Positions 1-7,046 of a stretch of 9,213 nucleotides of DNA are shown here, in pieces; the first letter of the stretch is position 1, and every line of letters starts with the position of its first letter. The position numbers and the translations under genes are program-made. The notes under the pieces are model-generated. The model saw only the letters and a program-made list of their open reading frames with translations. It made no database searches and was not told where the DNA came from. Source of the DNA: Betaproteobacteria bacterium. Its GTDB lineage: Bacteria; Pseudomonadota; Gammaproteobacteria; Burkholderiales; SG8-39. The stretch is taken from positions 1 to 9,213 of the forward strand of contig SCUH01000250.1 in NCBI GenBank assembly GCA_004298295.1. Reading direction: 5' to 3'.

Positions 1-2
1 AC

Positions 3-143
3 GGGCAGATCGTGGCGCGGCCGATGAATTATCTCGCGCTGTCCTACGACCATCGCATCATCGACGGCCGCGAGGCGGTGCTGTTCCTGATCGCGCTCAA
101 GGAAGCGCTCGAGGATCCGGCGCGCCTCATCCTGGAGATCTGA
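3..143 (+). CDS. sucB: Dihydrolipoamide succinyltransferase (E2 of 2-oxoglutarate dehydrogenase), C-terminal end only
   Basis: Only the last 46 codons are in the window; the gene begins upstream. The frame reads into the E2 acyltransferase signature SYDHRIIDGREAV, whose His and Asp are the catalytic HxxxDG residues of the 2-oxoacid dehydrogenase acyltransferase domain. It ends LKEALEDPARLILEI, a tail typical of the succinyltransferase (SucB/OdhB) rather than pyruvate dehydrogenase E2. The enzyme transfers the succinyl group from lipoamide to CoA in the cytoplasmic 2-oxoglutarate dehydrogenase complex of the TCA cycle. The E3 gene starts one base after its stop, which supports the assignment because E2 and E3 of this complex are usually encoded together. 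A branched-chain E2 is less likely but cannot be excluded from this short piece. Confidence 0.88.
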   Translation, partial: GQIVARPMNYLALSYDHRIIDGREAVLFLIALKEALEDPARLILEI

Positions 144-144
144 C

Positions 145-1575
145 GTGGCGCGCGCCTTCGACGTCGTGGTGATCGGGGCGGGGCCCGCCGGCTACATCGC
201 GGCGATCCGTTGCGCGCAGCTCGGCTTGAACACCGCCTGCATCGAGCAATGGCGCACCCCGGACGGGCAGTACGCGCTCGGCGGCACCTGCCTCAACGTC
301 GGCTGCATCCCCTCGAAGGCGCTGCTCGAATCCTCCGAGAACTACGAGCGCGCCCGGCACCGGCTGCAGGTGCACGGCATCACGGCGGGCGCAGTCAGCT
401 TCGATCTCAAGGCGATGCTCGCGCGCAAGGACCAGATCGTGCGCAAGATGACCGGCGGTATCGCGGGGCTGTTCAAGAAGAACAAGGTCACCTGGCTGCA
501 GGGGCACGGGCGCTTCGTCTCCGGCGGCACCGGCTGGAAGCTCGCGGTCGAAGGCGCGCAGGGCAGCGAGGCGATCGAGGCGGCGCACGTGATCGTCGCC
601 ACCGGCTCGCGCGCGCGCCATCTGCCCGGCGTGCCGGTGGACAACCGGATCATCTGCGACAACGAGGGCGCGCTCGCGTTCGATTCGGTCCCCGGGCGGC
701 TCGGCATCATCGGCGCCGGCGTGATCGGGCTTGAGCTGGGCAGCGTCTGGCGGCGATTGGGATCGAAGGTGCATATCCTCGAGGCTCTGCCGGCGTTCCT
801 CGGTGCCGCCGACGAATCGATCGCCCAGGAGGCCTGGAAGATCTTCACGCGCCCGGGCGAGCTCGAGATCGAGCTCGGCGTCAACGTCAGCTCGATCAGC
901 CGGGGCGCGGCGGGCGTCAGCGTGGCCTACAAGACGGCCGACGGCAAGGCGGCGACGCTCGCCTGCGACCGGCTCATCGTGTCCATCGGGCGAGTGCCCA
1001 ACACCGAGGGCCTGGGCGCGGAGAGCATCGGCCTCAAGATCGACGCCCGGGGATTCATCGAGGTCGACAAGAACTGCCGCGCCAGCCTGCCGCGCATCTA
1101 TGCCGTCGGCGACGTGGTGCGCGGGCCGATGCTGGCGCACAAGGGCGAGGACGAGGGCGTGATGGTGGCCGAGATCATCGCCGGCCTGCACGGTCACGTG
1201 AATTACGACGCGATCCCCTGGGTCATGTACACGATGCCGGAGATCGCGTGGGTGGGCAGGACCGAGCAGCAGCTCAAGGCCGAGGGCATCGCCTACCGCA
1301 GCGGCCGATTCCCGTTCGCCTACAACGGCCGCGCGCTCGGCCGCGACGAGGCCGAGGGCTTCATCAAGGTGCTGGCGGACGCGGCCACCGACCGCATTCT
1401 CGGCGTGCACGCGATCGGCAGCCTGGCTTCCGAGCTGATCGCGGAGGCCGTCATGGCGATGGAGTTCGGTGCCTCGAGCGAGGACATCGCGCGCATCTGC
1501 CACGCGCATCCTTCGATGTCGGAAGTGATGCGCGAGGCGGCGCTGGCGGTGGACAAGCGCAGCCTGAACGGTTGA
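145..1575 (+). CDS. lpdA: Dihydrolipoyl dehydrogenase (E3)
   Basis: Complete 476-residue flavoprotein disulfide reductase that reoxidises dihydrolipoamide on E2 and passes electrons through FAD to NAD+. The N-terminal FAD-binding GAGPAG is at residues 11-16. The redox-active disulfide is C49/C54 in GGTCLNVGCIPSK. The NAD-binding GAGVIG is at 190-195, followed by E213 at the end of the second strand, where an acidic residue favours NAD over NADP. The second FAD motif YAVGDV is at 319-324. The C-terminal catalytic pair is H455 and E460 in HAHPSMSE. Length fits the family. The start is GTG, one base after the E2 stop, with GGAG at 134-137 inside the end of the E2 gene, so translational coupling is likely. 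The segment between residues 36 and 46 before the disulfide is slightly long, as in other proteobacterial E3 enzymes paired with 2-oxoglutarate dehydrogenase. No key residue is missing. Confidence 0.97.
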   Translation: MARAFDVVVIGAGPAGYIAAIRCAQLGLNTACIEQWRTPDGQYALGGTCLNVGCIPSKALLESSENYERARHRLQVHGITAGAVSFDLKAMLARKDQIVRKMTGGIAGLFKKNKVTWLQGHGRFVSGGTGWKLAVEGAQGSEAIEAAHVIVATGSRARHLPGVPVDNRIICDNEGALAFDSVPGRLGIIGAGVIGLELGSVWRRLGSKVHILEALPAFLGAADESIAQEAWKIFTRPGELEIELGVNVSSISRGAAGVSVAYKTADGKAATLACDRLIVSIGRVPNTEGLGAESIGLKIDARGFIEVDKNCRASLPRIYAVGDVVRGPMLAHKGEDEGVMVAEIIAGLHGHVNYDAIPWVMYTMPEIAWVGRTEQQLKAEGIAYRSGRFPFAYNGRALGRDEAEGFIKVLADAATDRILGVHAIGSLASELIAEAVMAMEFGASSEDIARICHAHPSMSEVMREAALAVDKRSLNG

Positions 1576-1581
1576 AGCGAG

Positions 1582-2469
1582 TTGCCGCGTTCGGCGCCAT
1601 CGTCCGCGCCCGCCCTGCGCGCCATGCTGTGGATGGTTGCGACGGGCCTGTTGTTCACCCTCCTCAACACCGTCATGAAGAAGCTCGCGCAGGATCTCGA
1701 TCCGTGGCTGGTGGGGTTCCTGCGCTACCTGCTGGGTACGCTCGTCATGCTGCCGCCCGCGCTGCGCCTCGGCGTCGGCGCGCTCTGGCCGAAGGCACCG
1801 CAGCTGCAGCTGCTGCGCGGCTGTTTTCACGCCGGCGGCATGCTGCTGTGGTTCGCTGCGCTGCCGTTCGTGACGCTGGCCGACCTGACGGCGATCGGCT
1901 TCAGCGGTCCGATCTTCGTCTGCCTCGGGGCGGTGCTGTTTCTGCGCGAGCACATGACCGGTGCGCGCTGGATCGCGGTGCTGGTCGGCTTCCTGGGCGT
2001 GATTCTCGTGCTGCAGCCCTGGCAAAGCGGCGGCCTGGCCGCGGTGTCTCCCGGTTTGCTGCTGATGCTCGCTTCGGCGCCGGTCTTCGCGGGCTCGTTT
2101 CTGGTGGCCAAGGTGCTGACGCGGCATGATCGTCCGGCGATCATCGTGCTGTGGCAGCACCTTTGGGTCTCGGCGCTGCTCCTGCCGTTCATGGTTTCGG
2201 GCTGGGCGATGCCATCGGAGGCGCAGTGGCTGGCGCTCGTGGTCTGCGGCTTCGCCGGAGCCGGGGGACACTACTGCATGACGCGCGCCTTCCGCGTCGC
2301 CGATGTCTCTGCCGTGCAGTCGGTGCGGTTCCTGGAGCTGGTCTGGGCGGCGCTGCTCGGCTATCTCGTCTTTGACTCGGTGCCGACCGCCGGGGCCGTG
2401 TTCGGCGGCGTGGTGATTCTCGGCAGCACCCTGTGGCTCGCGCGCCGCGAGGCGCGCGCCGCGCGCTGA
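1582..2469 (+). CDS. EamA/DMT-superfamily transporter
   Basis: A 295-residue inner-membrane protein with about ten hydrophobic segments (roughly 16-33, 42-61, 77-95, 102-121, 128-145, 156-175, 188-206, 215-233, 247-263, 270-287). They form two EamA-type repeats of five helices, the fold of drug/metabolite transporters. The second repeat ends in the usual region around SVRFLELVWAALLGYLVF. Substrate cannot be read from sequence; relatives include amino-acid, S-adenosylmethionine and metabolite exporters, and many are uncharacterised. The start chosen is TTG at 1582, six bases after the E3 stop, with only a weak GAAG at 1574-1577. An in-frame ATG at 1624 (residue 15) lies just before the first helix and is an alternative, but has no visible Shine-Dalgarno. 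It sits between the E3 and ZapE genes and is probably in the same transcript. Confidence 0.88.
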   Translation: MPRSAPSSAPALRAMLWMVATGLLFTLLNTVMKKLAQDLDPWLVGFLRYLLGTLVMLPPALRLGVGALWPKAPQLQLLRGCFHAGGMLLWFAALPFVTLADLTAIGFSGPIFVCLGAVLFLREHMTGARWIAVLVGFLGVILVLQPWQSGGLAAVSPGLLLMLASAPVFAGSFLVAKVLTRHDRPAIIVLWQHLWVSALLLPFMVSGWAMPSEAQWLALVVCGFAGAGGHYCMTRAFRVADVSAVQSVRFLELVWAALLGYLVFDSVPTAGAVFGGVVILGSTLWLARREARAAR

Positions 2470-2477
2470 CGCTCGCG

Positions 2478-3620
2478 ATGCACGGCCGTGCTCCGCACGA
2501 GGCGCTGGCCGGGACCGCGGCAAGGCGTGGTCCCGATGTCATCACGCGCTACCGGCAGATCGCGGCGCAGCGCGGCTTCGTCACCGATCCTGCGCAGTGG
2601 CGCGCGGTCGAGCGGCTGCAGCGGCTGTACGAGGAATGGAGCGCGTACAAGGCGCGGCGCAATTCGGCGCTCCGGCGGCTGCTGCTGAAGCCGACGCTGC
2701 CGAAAGGCGTCTACCTCTGGGGCGGAGTGGGGCGCGGCAAGAGCTTTCTCATGGACAGTTTCTACCTGTGCGTGCCGCTGGTCCGCAAGCGCCGCGTGCA
2801 TTTCCACCCTTTCATGCGCGAAGTGCACCGCGAGCTCGACGAGCTGAAAGGCACGCCGGACCCGATTGCCGCGCTCGCCGCGCGCACGGCACGGCGCTAC
2901 CGCCTGATCTGCTTCGACGAATTTCATGTCACCGACATTGCCGACGCCATGATCCTCGGCCGCTTTCTCGAGCAGGTGATGGCGCGCGGCGTGGAGTTCG
3001 TCATGACCAGCAACTACGCACCGGGGAAGCTCTACCCCAACGGTCTGCAGCGCGAGCGCTTCCTGCCGGCAATCGCCTTGCTGCAGGGCCGGCTCGACGT
3101 GATCGAGGTGGACAACGGCACCGACTACCGGCGGCTGAAGATGGAGCGCGTCCGGCCCTACTACACCGGCGCCGGCGCCGTGGCCGCACTGCAGGCGCTG
3201 TTCGCCACGCTGCGCGACGTCGAGGAGGAGCGTCAGCCGCTCGAGGTCGAGGGGCGGCCCATCCCCTACCGCAAGCGCGCCGGCGGCCTGGTGTGGTTCG
3301 ACTTTGCCGCGCTGTGCGGGGGACCGCGCTCGTACGCCGACTACGTCGACCTGGCGATGCGCTTCCACACGGTGATCCTGTCCGGCGTCCCGCGGCTCGG
3401 TCCGCAGCAGGCCGACGCGGCGCGGCGCTTCACCTGGCTGGTCGACGTGTTCTACGACGAGCGCGTGAAGCTGGTCTGTTCGGCCGACGTTCCGCCCGAG
3501 CAGATCTTCACCGAGGGCGGCGACGCCAGGACCGCGGCAGCCGAATTCGCGCGCACCGTCAGCCGGTTGACGGAAATGCAGACCGCGACATACCTTCAGT
3601 CCCAGAAACCCCCACGATAG
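2478..3620 (+). CDS. zapE: ZapE/AFG1-family P-loop ATPase
   Basis: A 380-residue cytoplasmic ATPase of the ZapE (YhcM)/AFG1 family. In E. coli ZapE associates with the FtsZ ring and affects division under stress; mitochondrial AFG1/LACE1 acts in respiratory-protein quality control. Walker A GGVGRGKS is at about residues 82-89 and Walker B LICFDEF at 143-149. The sensor-like strand FVMTSNYAP is at 174-182, followed by the family-specific YPNGLQRERFLP at 186-197. The C-terminal stretch FDFAALCGGPRSYADY is also typical. Length is close to E. coli ZapE. ATG at 2478 was chosen, eight bases after the transporter stop. An in-frame GTG at 2433 would add 15 Arg/Ala-rich residues overlapping the transporter gene and is less likely. 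The division role here is inferred from homology only. Confidence 0.93.
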   Translation: MHGRAPHEALAGTAARRGPDVITRYRQIAAQRGFVTDPAQWRAVERLQRLYEEWSAYKARRNSALRRLLLKPTLPKGVYLWGGVGRGKSFLMDSFYLCVPLVRKRRVHFHPFMREVHRELDELKGTPDPIAALAARTARRYRLICFDEFHVTDIADAMILGRFLEQVMARGVEFVMTSNYAPGKLYPNGLQRERFLPAIALLQGRLDVIEVDNGTDYRRLKMERVRPYYTGAGAVAALQALFATLRDVEEERQPLEVEGRPIPYRKRAGGLVWFDFAALCGGPRSYADYVDLAMRFHTVILSGVPRLGPQQADAARRFTWLVDVFYDERVKLVCSADVPPEQIFTEGGDARTAAAEFARTVSRLTEMQTATYLQSQKPPR

Positions 3621-3631
3621 GATCCCAGGCC

Positions 3632-4627
3632 ATGACCGCATTCAAGGCGTACCGCATCACCCAGCAGGACAAGGGCGTAAAGGCGGAATTCGTGCCATGC
3701 ACGCTCGACGATCTCGACCCCGGGGAGGTGGTGGTGCGTGTGGCCTACTCCGACATCAATTACAAGGACGCGCTCGCCGCCACCGGCAAGGGGCGCATCC
3801 TGTTGCGGCCCTCGTGCATCGGCGGGATCGACCTTTCGGGTACCGTGCTTTCCTCGAGCGATGCCCGTTTCGCCAAGGGCGATGCGGTGCTCGTCGTCGG
3901 GCACGAACTCGGCGTCAAGCATCACGGCGGCTATGCGCAGTACGCGCGCGTGCCGGCAGACTGGGTGGTCAAACTGCCGCAGGGCCTCAACCTGTGGGAG
4001 GCCATGGCGTTCGGCACCGCCGGGTACACGGCCGGGCTGGCGATCCTGAAGATGGAGCTGAACGGCCTCAGGCCGGCGAACGGCCCCGTGATCGTGAACG
4101 GCGCCACCGGCGGCGTCGGGTCGATCGCGATCGCGGCGCTGGCGAGGCTCGGCTATCACGTCGTCGCCCTGACCGGCAAGGAATCCGAAACCGATTGGCT
4201 GAAGAGAATCGGCGCCAGCGAGGTCAAGTTGAGACAGGATCTCGATCTCGCCAAGATCCGGCCGCTCGATCGGGCCACCTGGGCCGGCGCGATCGACAAT
4301 CTCGGCGGCGAGGTGCTGGCCTGGATGGCGAGCACCATGAAGGTGAACGGCGTGATCGGCTCGATCGGCATGGCGGCGAGCCCGAATTTCAGCAGCTCGG
4401 TGTTTCCGTTCATCCTGCGCGGCGTCAGTCTGCTCGGCATCAATTCCACCGACGCGCCGAACCCGGATCTGGAGCGGGAAACCTGGCGCCGCCTGGCGAG
4501 CGACCTCAAGCCCGCGATGCTCCAGGACATCGCCCGCAGCATCGCCTTCGAGCAGTTGCCCGGTGCGTTCGACGATTTTATCCAGGGACGGGTGCGCGGC
4601 CGGCTGGTGGTCGACCTGAATCCGTAA
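3632..4627 (+). CDS. acuI: YhdH/AcuI-family NADPH-dependent acrylyl-CoA reductase
   Basis: A 331-residue zinc-independent medium-chain dehydrogenase/reductase of the YhdH/YhfP subfamily. Characterised members (AcuI of Rhodobacter sphaeroides, YhdH of E. coli) reduce acrylyl-CoA to propionyl-CoA with NADPH. Visible family marks are NYKDAL at 43-48, GGIDLSGTV at 64-72, GTAGYTAG at 128-135, the nucleotide-binding loop NGATGGVGS at 156-164, and VFPFILRGVSLLGI at 257-270. The zinc-ligand pattern of alcohol dehydrogenases is absent, as expected for the subfamily. The start ATG lies 11 bases after the zapE stop, with a weak AGG at 3627-3629. The same frame is open well upstream through zapE, but that part is a shadow. 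The gene sits directly before propionyl-CoA synthetase, which supports a role in acrylate, 3-hydroxypropionate or DMSP-derived carbon, or in detoxifying acrylyl-CoA. A generic quinone or enal reductase is the alternative. Confidence 0.88.
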   Translation: MTAFKAYRITQQDKGVKAEFVPCTLDDLDPGEVVVRVAYSDINYKDALAATGKGRILLRPSCIGGIDLSGTVLSSSDARFAKGDAVLVVGHELGVKHHGGYAQYARVPADWVVKLPQGLNLWEAMAFGTAGYTAGLAILKMELNGLRPANGPVIVNGATGGVGSIAIAALARLGYHVVALTGKESETDWLKRIGASEVKLRQDLDLAKIRPLDRATWAGAIDNLGGEVLAWMASTMKVNGVIGSIGMAASPNFSSSVFPFILRGVSLLGINSTDAPNPDLERETWRRLASDLKPAMLQDIARSIAFEQLPGAFDDFIQGRVRGRLVVDLNP

Positions 4628-4630
4628 GGC

Positions 4631-4648
4631 GCGCGTAAGCGGACGCGC
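4631..4648 (+). promoter_or_regulatory. Short inverted repeat in the acuI-prpE gap
   Basis: Six-base perfect arms GCGCGT and ACGCGC are separated by a six-base loop in the 52-base gap between acuI and prpE. No T-run follows, so it is not a standard intrinsic terminator. It could be an operator half-site pair or an mRNA hairpin ahead of the prpE ribosome site. In sequence this GC-rich, such arms can arise by chance. Confidence 0.2.
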
Positions 4649-4667
4649 CAACAATTGCCGCATCTCC

Positions 4668-4673
4668 GGGAGG
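4668..4673 (+). promoter_or_regulatory. Strong Shine-Dalgarno of prpE
   Basis: GGGAGG lies six bases before the ATG at 4680. It fixes the prpE start and is one of only two strong ribosome sites in the window, which suggests that prpE is translated independently of acuI. Confidence 0.8.
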
Positions 4674-4679
4674 ACCGTC

Positions 4680-6578
4680 ATGGCCAGCTACAGGGAATTC
4701 CACCGCCGCTCGATCGAACAGCGCGACGCCTTCTGGCGCGAGGAAGCCGGGCTCGTGCATTGGCACCAGCCCTTTGCGCAGGTGCTCGATTATTCGCGCC
4801 CGCCGTTCGCGAAATGGTTCGTCGGCGGCGAGACCAACCTGTGCTACAACGCCATCGACCGCCATCTGGCGGCGCGCGGCGAGCAGAAGGCGCTGGTCTG
4901 GATCTCGACCGAGGTGGACCAGGAGCGGAGCTACACCTTCCGCGAGCTGCACGCAGCGGTGCAGCAGGTGGCGGCGATGATGCAGGCGCTCGGCGTGCGG
5001 CGCGGCGATCGCGTCATCATCTACATGCCGATGATCGCCGAGGCCTGCTTCGCGATGCTCGCCTGCGCGCGCATCGGCGCCATCCACTCGGTGGTGTTCG
5101 GCGGTTTCGCCGCGGCGAGCCTCGCGGCGCGCATCGATGACGCCCGGCCGAAGCTCATGATCACCGCCGACGGCGGCAGCCGCATGGGCAAGCGGGTGCT
5201 CTACAAGTCGCTGGTCGACGAATCGATCCGGCTGGCGCAGTCGCCGCCGGAACGGGTGCTGATCTACCGCCGCGGGCTCGATCCGGACATGCCGGTGGTG
5301 CCCGGCCGCGACGTCGACTGGCAGCAGTTGGCCGCGCAGCACGCGGGCGCGCAGGTGCCCTGCGCCTGGCTGGAATCGAGCGAGCCGTCCTACATCCTCT
5401 ATACCTCCGGAACGACGGGCAAGCCGAAGGGCGTGCAGCGCGACGTCGGCGGCTATGCGGTGGCGCTCGCCTCCTCGATGGAACGCATCTACTGCGGTCA
5501 TGCCGGCGAGACCATGTTCACCACCTCCGACATCGGCTGGGTGGTCGGGCACTCGTATATCATCTACGCGCCGCTCATTGCCGGCATGACGACGATCATG
5601 TACGAGGGCGTGCCGGTGCGGCCGGATGCCGGCATCTGGTGGAAGATCGTGCAGGATCACAAGGTCAACGTGATGTTCTCGGCGCCGACCGCGATCCGCG
5701 TCCTGAAGAAGCAGGACCCGGCCTACCTCAGGAAGTACGACATCGGTTCGCTGCGCCACCTGTTCCTCGCCGGCGAACCGCTCGACGAGCCGACGCACGT
5801 GTGGATCACTGAGGCGCTGCGCAAGCCCGTGATCGATCATTACTGGCAGACCGAAACCGGCTGGCCGATCCTGTCGTCGGTGCCGGGCGTGGAGCCGACG
5901 AAGATCAAGTTCGGCAGCCCGTCGTTCCCGGTCTATGGCTACGACCTGCGGCTGCTGCGCGAGTCGGACGCCTCGGACGCAGACGCCGACGAGAAGGCCG
6001 TGGTCACGATCGCGCCGCCGCTGCCGCCCGGGGTGATGAGCACCGTCTGGGGCGACGACGAGCGCTTCGTCAGCACCTATTTCAAGACCTTCACGAAGAA
6101 GATGGTCTACGCGACCTTCGACTGGGGCATCCGCGACCGGGACGGCTATTACTTCATTCTCGGGCGCACCGACGACGTGATCAACGTCGCCGGGCACCGC
6201 CTCGGCACGCGCGAGATCGAGGAAGCCGTCAGCATGCACCCGAACATCGCCGAGTGCGCGGTGGTGGGCGTGGCCGACGCGCTCAAGGGGCAGATGCCGC
6301 TCGCCTTCGCGGTGGCCAAGGACGTCTCGCAGCTCGGGACTGCCGAAGGTCGCAAGCGGCTGGAGAGGGCAGTGATGGAGACCGTCGATCGCCAGCTCGG
6401 CGCGATCGCGCGACCCAGCGCCGTGCATTTCGTGACCCTGCTGCCGAAAACGCGCTCGGGCAAGACGCTGCGGCGCGCGATCCAGGCGCTCGCCGAAGGG
6501 CGCGACGCGGGCGATCTCACGACGATCGAGGATCCCATGGCGCTCGAGCAGCTGAAAAGCGCGCTCGCCGGAAAATGA
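4680..6578 (+). CDS. prpE: Propionyl-CoA synthetase (propionate-CoA ligase)
   Basis: A 632-residue acyl-CoA synthetase of the ANL superfamily that activates propionate with ATP and CoA through propionyl-AMP in the cytoplasm. The N-terminal ACAS-type region contains FAKWFVGGETNLCYNAIDRH at 43-62. The AMP-binding loop YTSGTTGKPKG is at 241-251. The segment TTSDIGWVVGHSYIIYAPL at 281-299 is characteristic of PrpE rather than acetyl-CoA synthetase. YWQTETGWP is at 388-396, and the hinge/adenylation motif GRTDDVINVAGHR at 495-507. The C-terminal lysine K595 in KTRSGKTLRR is the residue required for adenylation and reversibly acylated in characterised relatives. Length matches the family and no key residue is missing. 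The acuI gene lies 52 bases upstream and a DUF336 gene overlaps the stop. No prpB, prpC or prpD is in the window, so further propionyl-CoA use is encoded elsewhere, by methylcitrate or methylmalonyl routes. Confidence 0.95.
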   Translation: MASYREFHRRSIEQRDAFWREEAGLVHWHQPFAQVLDYSRPPFAKWFVGGETNLCYNAIDRHLAARGEQKALVWISTEVDQERSYTFRELHAAVQQVAAMMQALGVRRGDRVIIYMPMIAEACFAMLACARIGAIHSVVFGGFAAASLAARIDDARPKLMITADGGSRMGKRVLYKSLVDESIRLAQSPPERVLIYRRGLDPDMPVVPGRDVDWQQLAAQHAGAQVPCAWLESSEPSYILYTSGTTGKPKGVQRDVGGYAVALASSMERIYCGHAGETMFTTSDIGWVVGHSYIIYAPLIAGMTTIMYEGVPVRPDAGIWWKIVQDHKVNVMFSAPTAIRVLKKQDPAYLRKYDIGSLRHLFLAGEPLDEPTHVWITEALRKPVIDHYWQTETGWPILSSVPGVEPTKIKFGSPSFPVYGYDLRLLRESDASDADADEKAVVTIAPPLPPGVMSTVWGDDERFVSTYFKTFTKKMVYATFDWGIRDRDGYYFILGRTDDVINVAGHRLGTREIEEAVSMHPNIAECAVVGVADALKGQMPLAFAVAKDVSQLGTAEGRKRLERAVMETVDRQLGAIARPSAVHFVTLLPKTRSGKTLRRAIQALAEGRDAGDLTTIEDPMALEQLKSALAGK

Positions 6579-6982
6579 AAACCCGCCCTGAATTGACGCT
6601 GTCAGACTGCGAACGCATCGCCGCGGCGGCCGTGGCGGAGGCGCGCAAGCACCAGTGGAACGTGGCGATCGCGATCCTCGACGACGGCGGTCATCTGCTG
6701 CATTTCCTGCGCCTGGACGGCGCGACGCCGGCCAACGCCGCGATCGCGCTCGAGAAGGCGCGCACGGCAGCACTTTCGCGACGCACCAGCGGCAGCTGGG
6801 AAGAGCGCGTCAAGTCCGGCCGCATCTCGATGCTCAAGATGCCCGGCATCCTGCCGGTGCAGGGCGGAGTGCCGATCCTGGTCGAGGGCACTTGCATCGG
6901 TGCCGTCGGGGTCTCGGGCGTGCAGTCGCACGAGGACGAGCAGATTGCGCAGGCGGGCATCGACGCGTTGCTCAAGCGCTAG
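6575..6982 (+). CDS. GlcG/HbpS-like (DUF336) protein, cytoplasmic
   Basis: A 135-residue protein of the GlcG/HbpS/PduO-C-like family (DUF336). The family core is visible as AILDDGGHLLHFLRLDGA at about 33-50, a helix of small residues at 52-68, GGVPILVEG at 97-105, and GAVGVSG at 109-115, ending in an acidic helix. There is no signal peptide, so it is probably cytoplasmic. Its ATG shares four bases (ATGA) with the prpE stop, indicating translational coupling and implying a link to propionate activation. Members occur beside glycolate oxidase, diol-dehydratase and heme-related genes; HbpS binds heme, but most members have no defined activity, and no heme ligand can be assigned here. Arginine codons are nine CGC and one CGA, as expected for this genome. 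Confidence 0.88.
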   Translation: MKTRPELTLSDCERIAAAAVAEARKHQWNVAIAILDDGGHLLHFLRLDGATPANAAIALEKARTAALSRRTSGSWEERVKSGRISMLKMPGILPVQGGVPILVEGTCIGAVGVSGVQSHEDEQIAQAGIDALLKR

Positions 6983-6989
6983 CGGAATA

Positions 6990-7003
6990 GCCGGTTCTCC
7001 GGC
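6990..7003 (+). other. Small GC hairpin between the two DUF336 genes
   Basis: Five-base arms GCCGG and CCGGC flank a TTCT loop, eight bases after the first DUF336 stop, followed by AGCGTTT. It could be a weak terminator or an RNA processing or stability hairpin that uncouples the second DUF336 gene from prpE. The stem is short and the U-tract poor, so function is uncertain. Confidence 0.25.
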
Positions 7004-7033
7004 AGCGTTTGCCAGCGGGGATGACCCCACACC

Positions 7034-7042
7034 AGAGGAGGG
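7034..7042 (+). promoter_or_regulatory. Strong Shine-Dalgarno of the exported DUF336 gene
   Basis: AGAGGAGGG ends four bases before the ATG at 7047. It decides this start over upstream in-frame starts that would bury the signal peptide inside the protein, and it predicts high translation of the exported protein. Confidence 0.8.
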
Positions 7043-7046
7043 ACGA

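Noticed and set aside
2433..2477. GTG at 2433 as the zapE start
   Set aside because: It would overlap the transporter gene by 37 bases and add Arg/Ala-rich residues without family support. ATG at 2478 fits length and spacing better.
127..2523. A 798-codon open frame on the - strand opposite E3 and the transporter
   Set aside because: It is low-complexity Arg/Ala/His-rich translation, shows no family motif, and lies wholly opposite two genes with clear conserved motifs. Long antisense frames are common in GC-rich DNA.
2597..4627. A 676-codon frame that would fuse an upstream Arg/Ala-rich region to the reductase
   Set aside because: The upstream half is the out-of-frame shadow of zapE. The reductase family begins at the ATG at 3632, and its N-terminus (MTAFKAYRI) matches the family start.
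6254..6574. Upstream in-frame extension of the first DUF336 gene
   Set aside because: It lies inside prpE in another frame. The ATGA overlap start at 6575 gives the normal family length.
4578..6773. A 731-codon open frame on the - strand opposite prpE
   Set aside because: Same reason: it is the codon-position shadow of prpE, rich in Arg, His and Asp with no recognisable domain.
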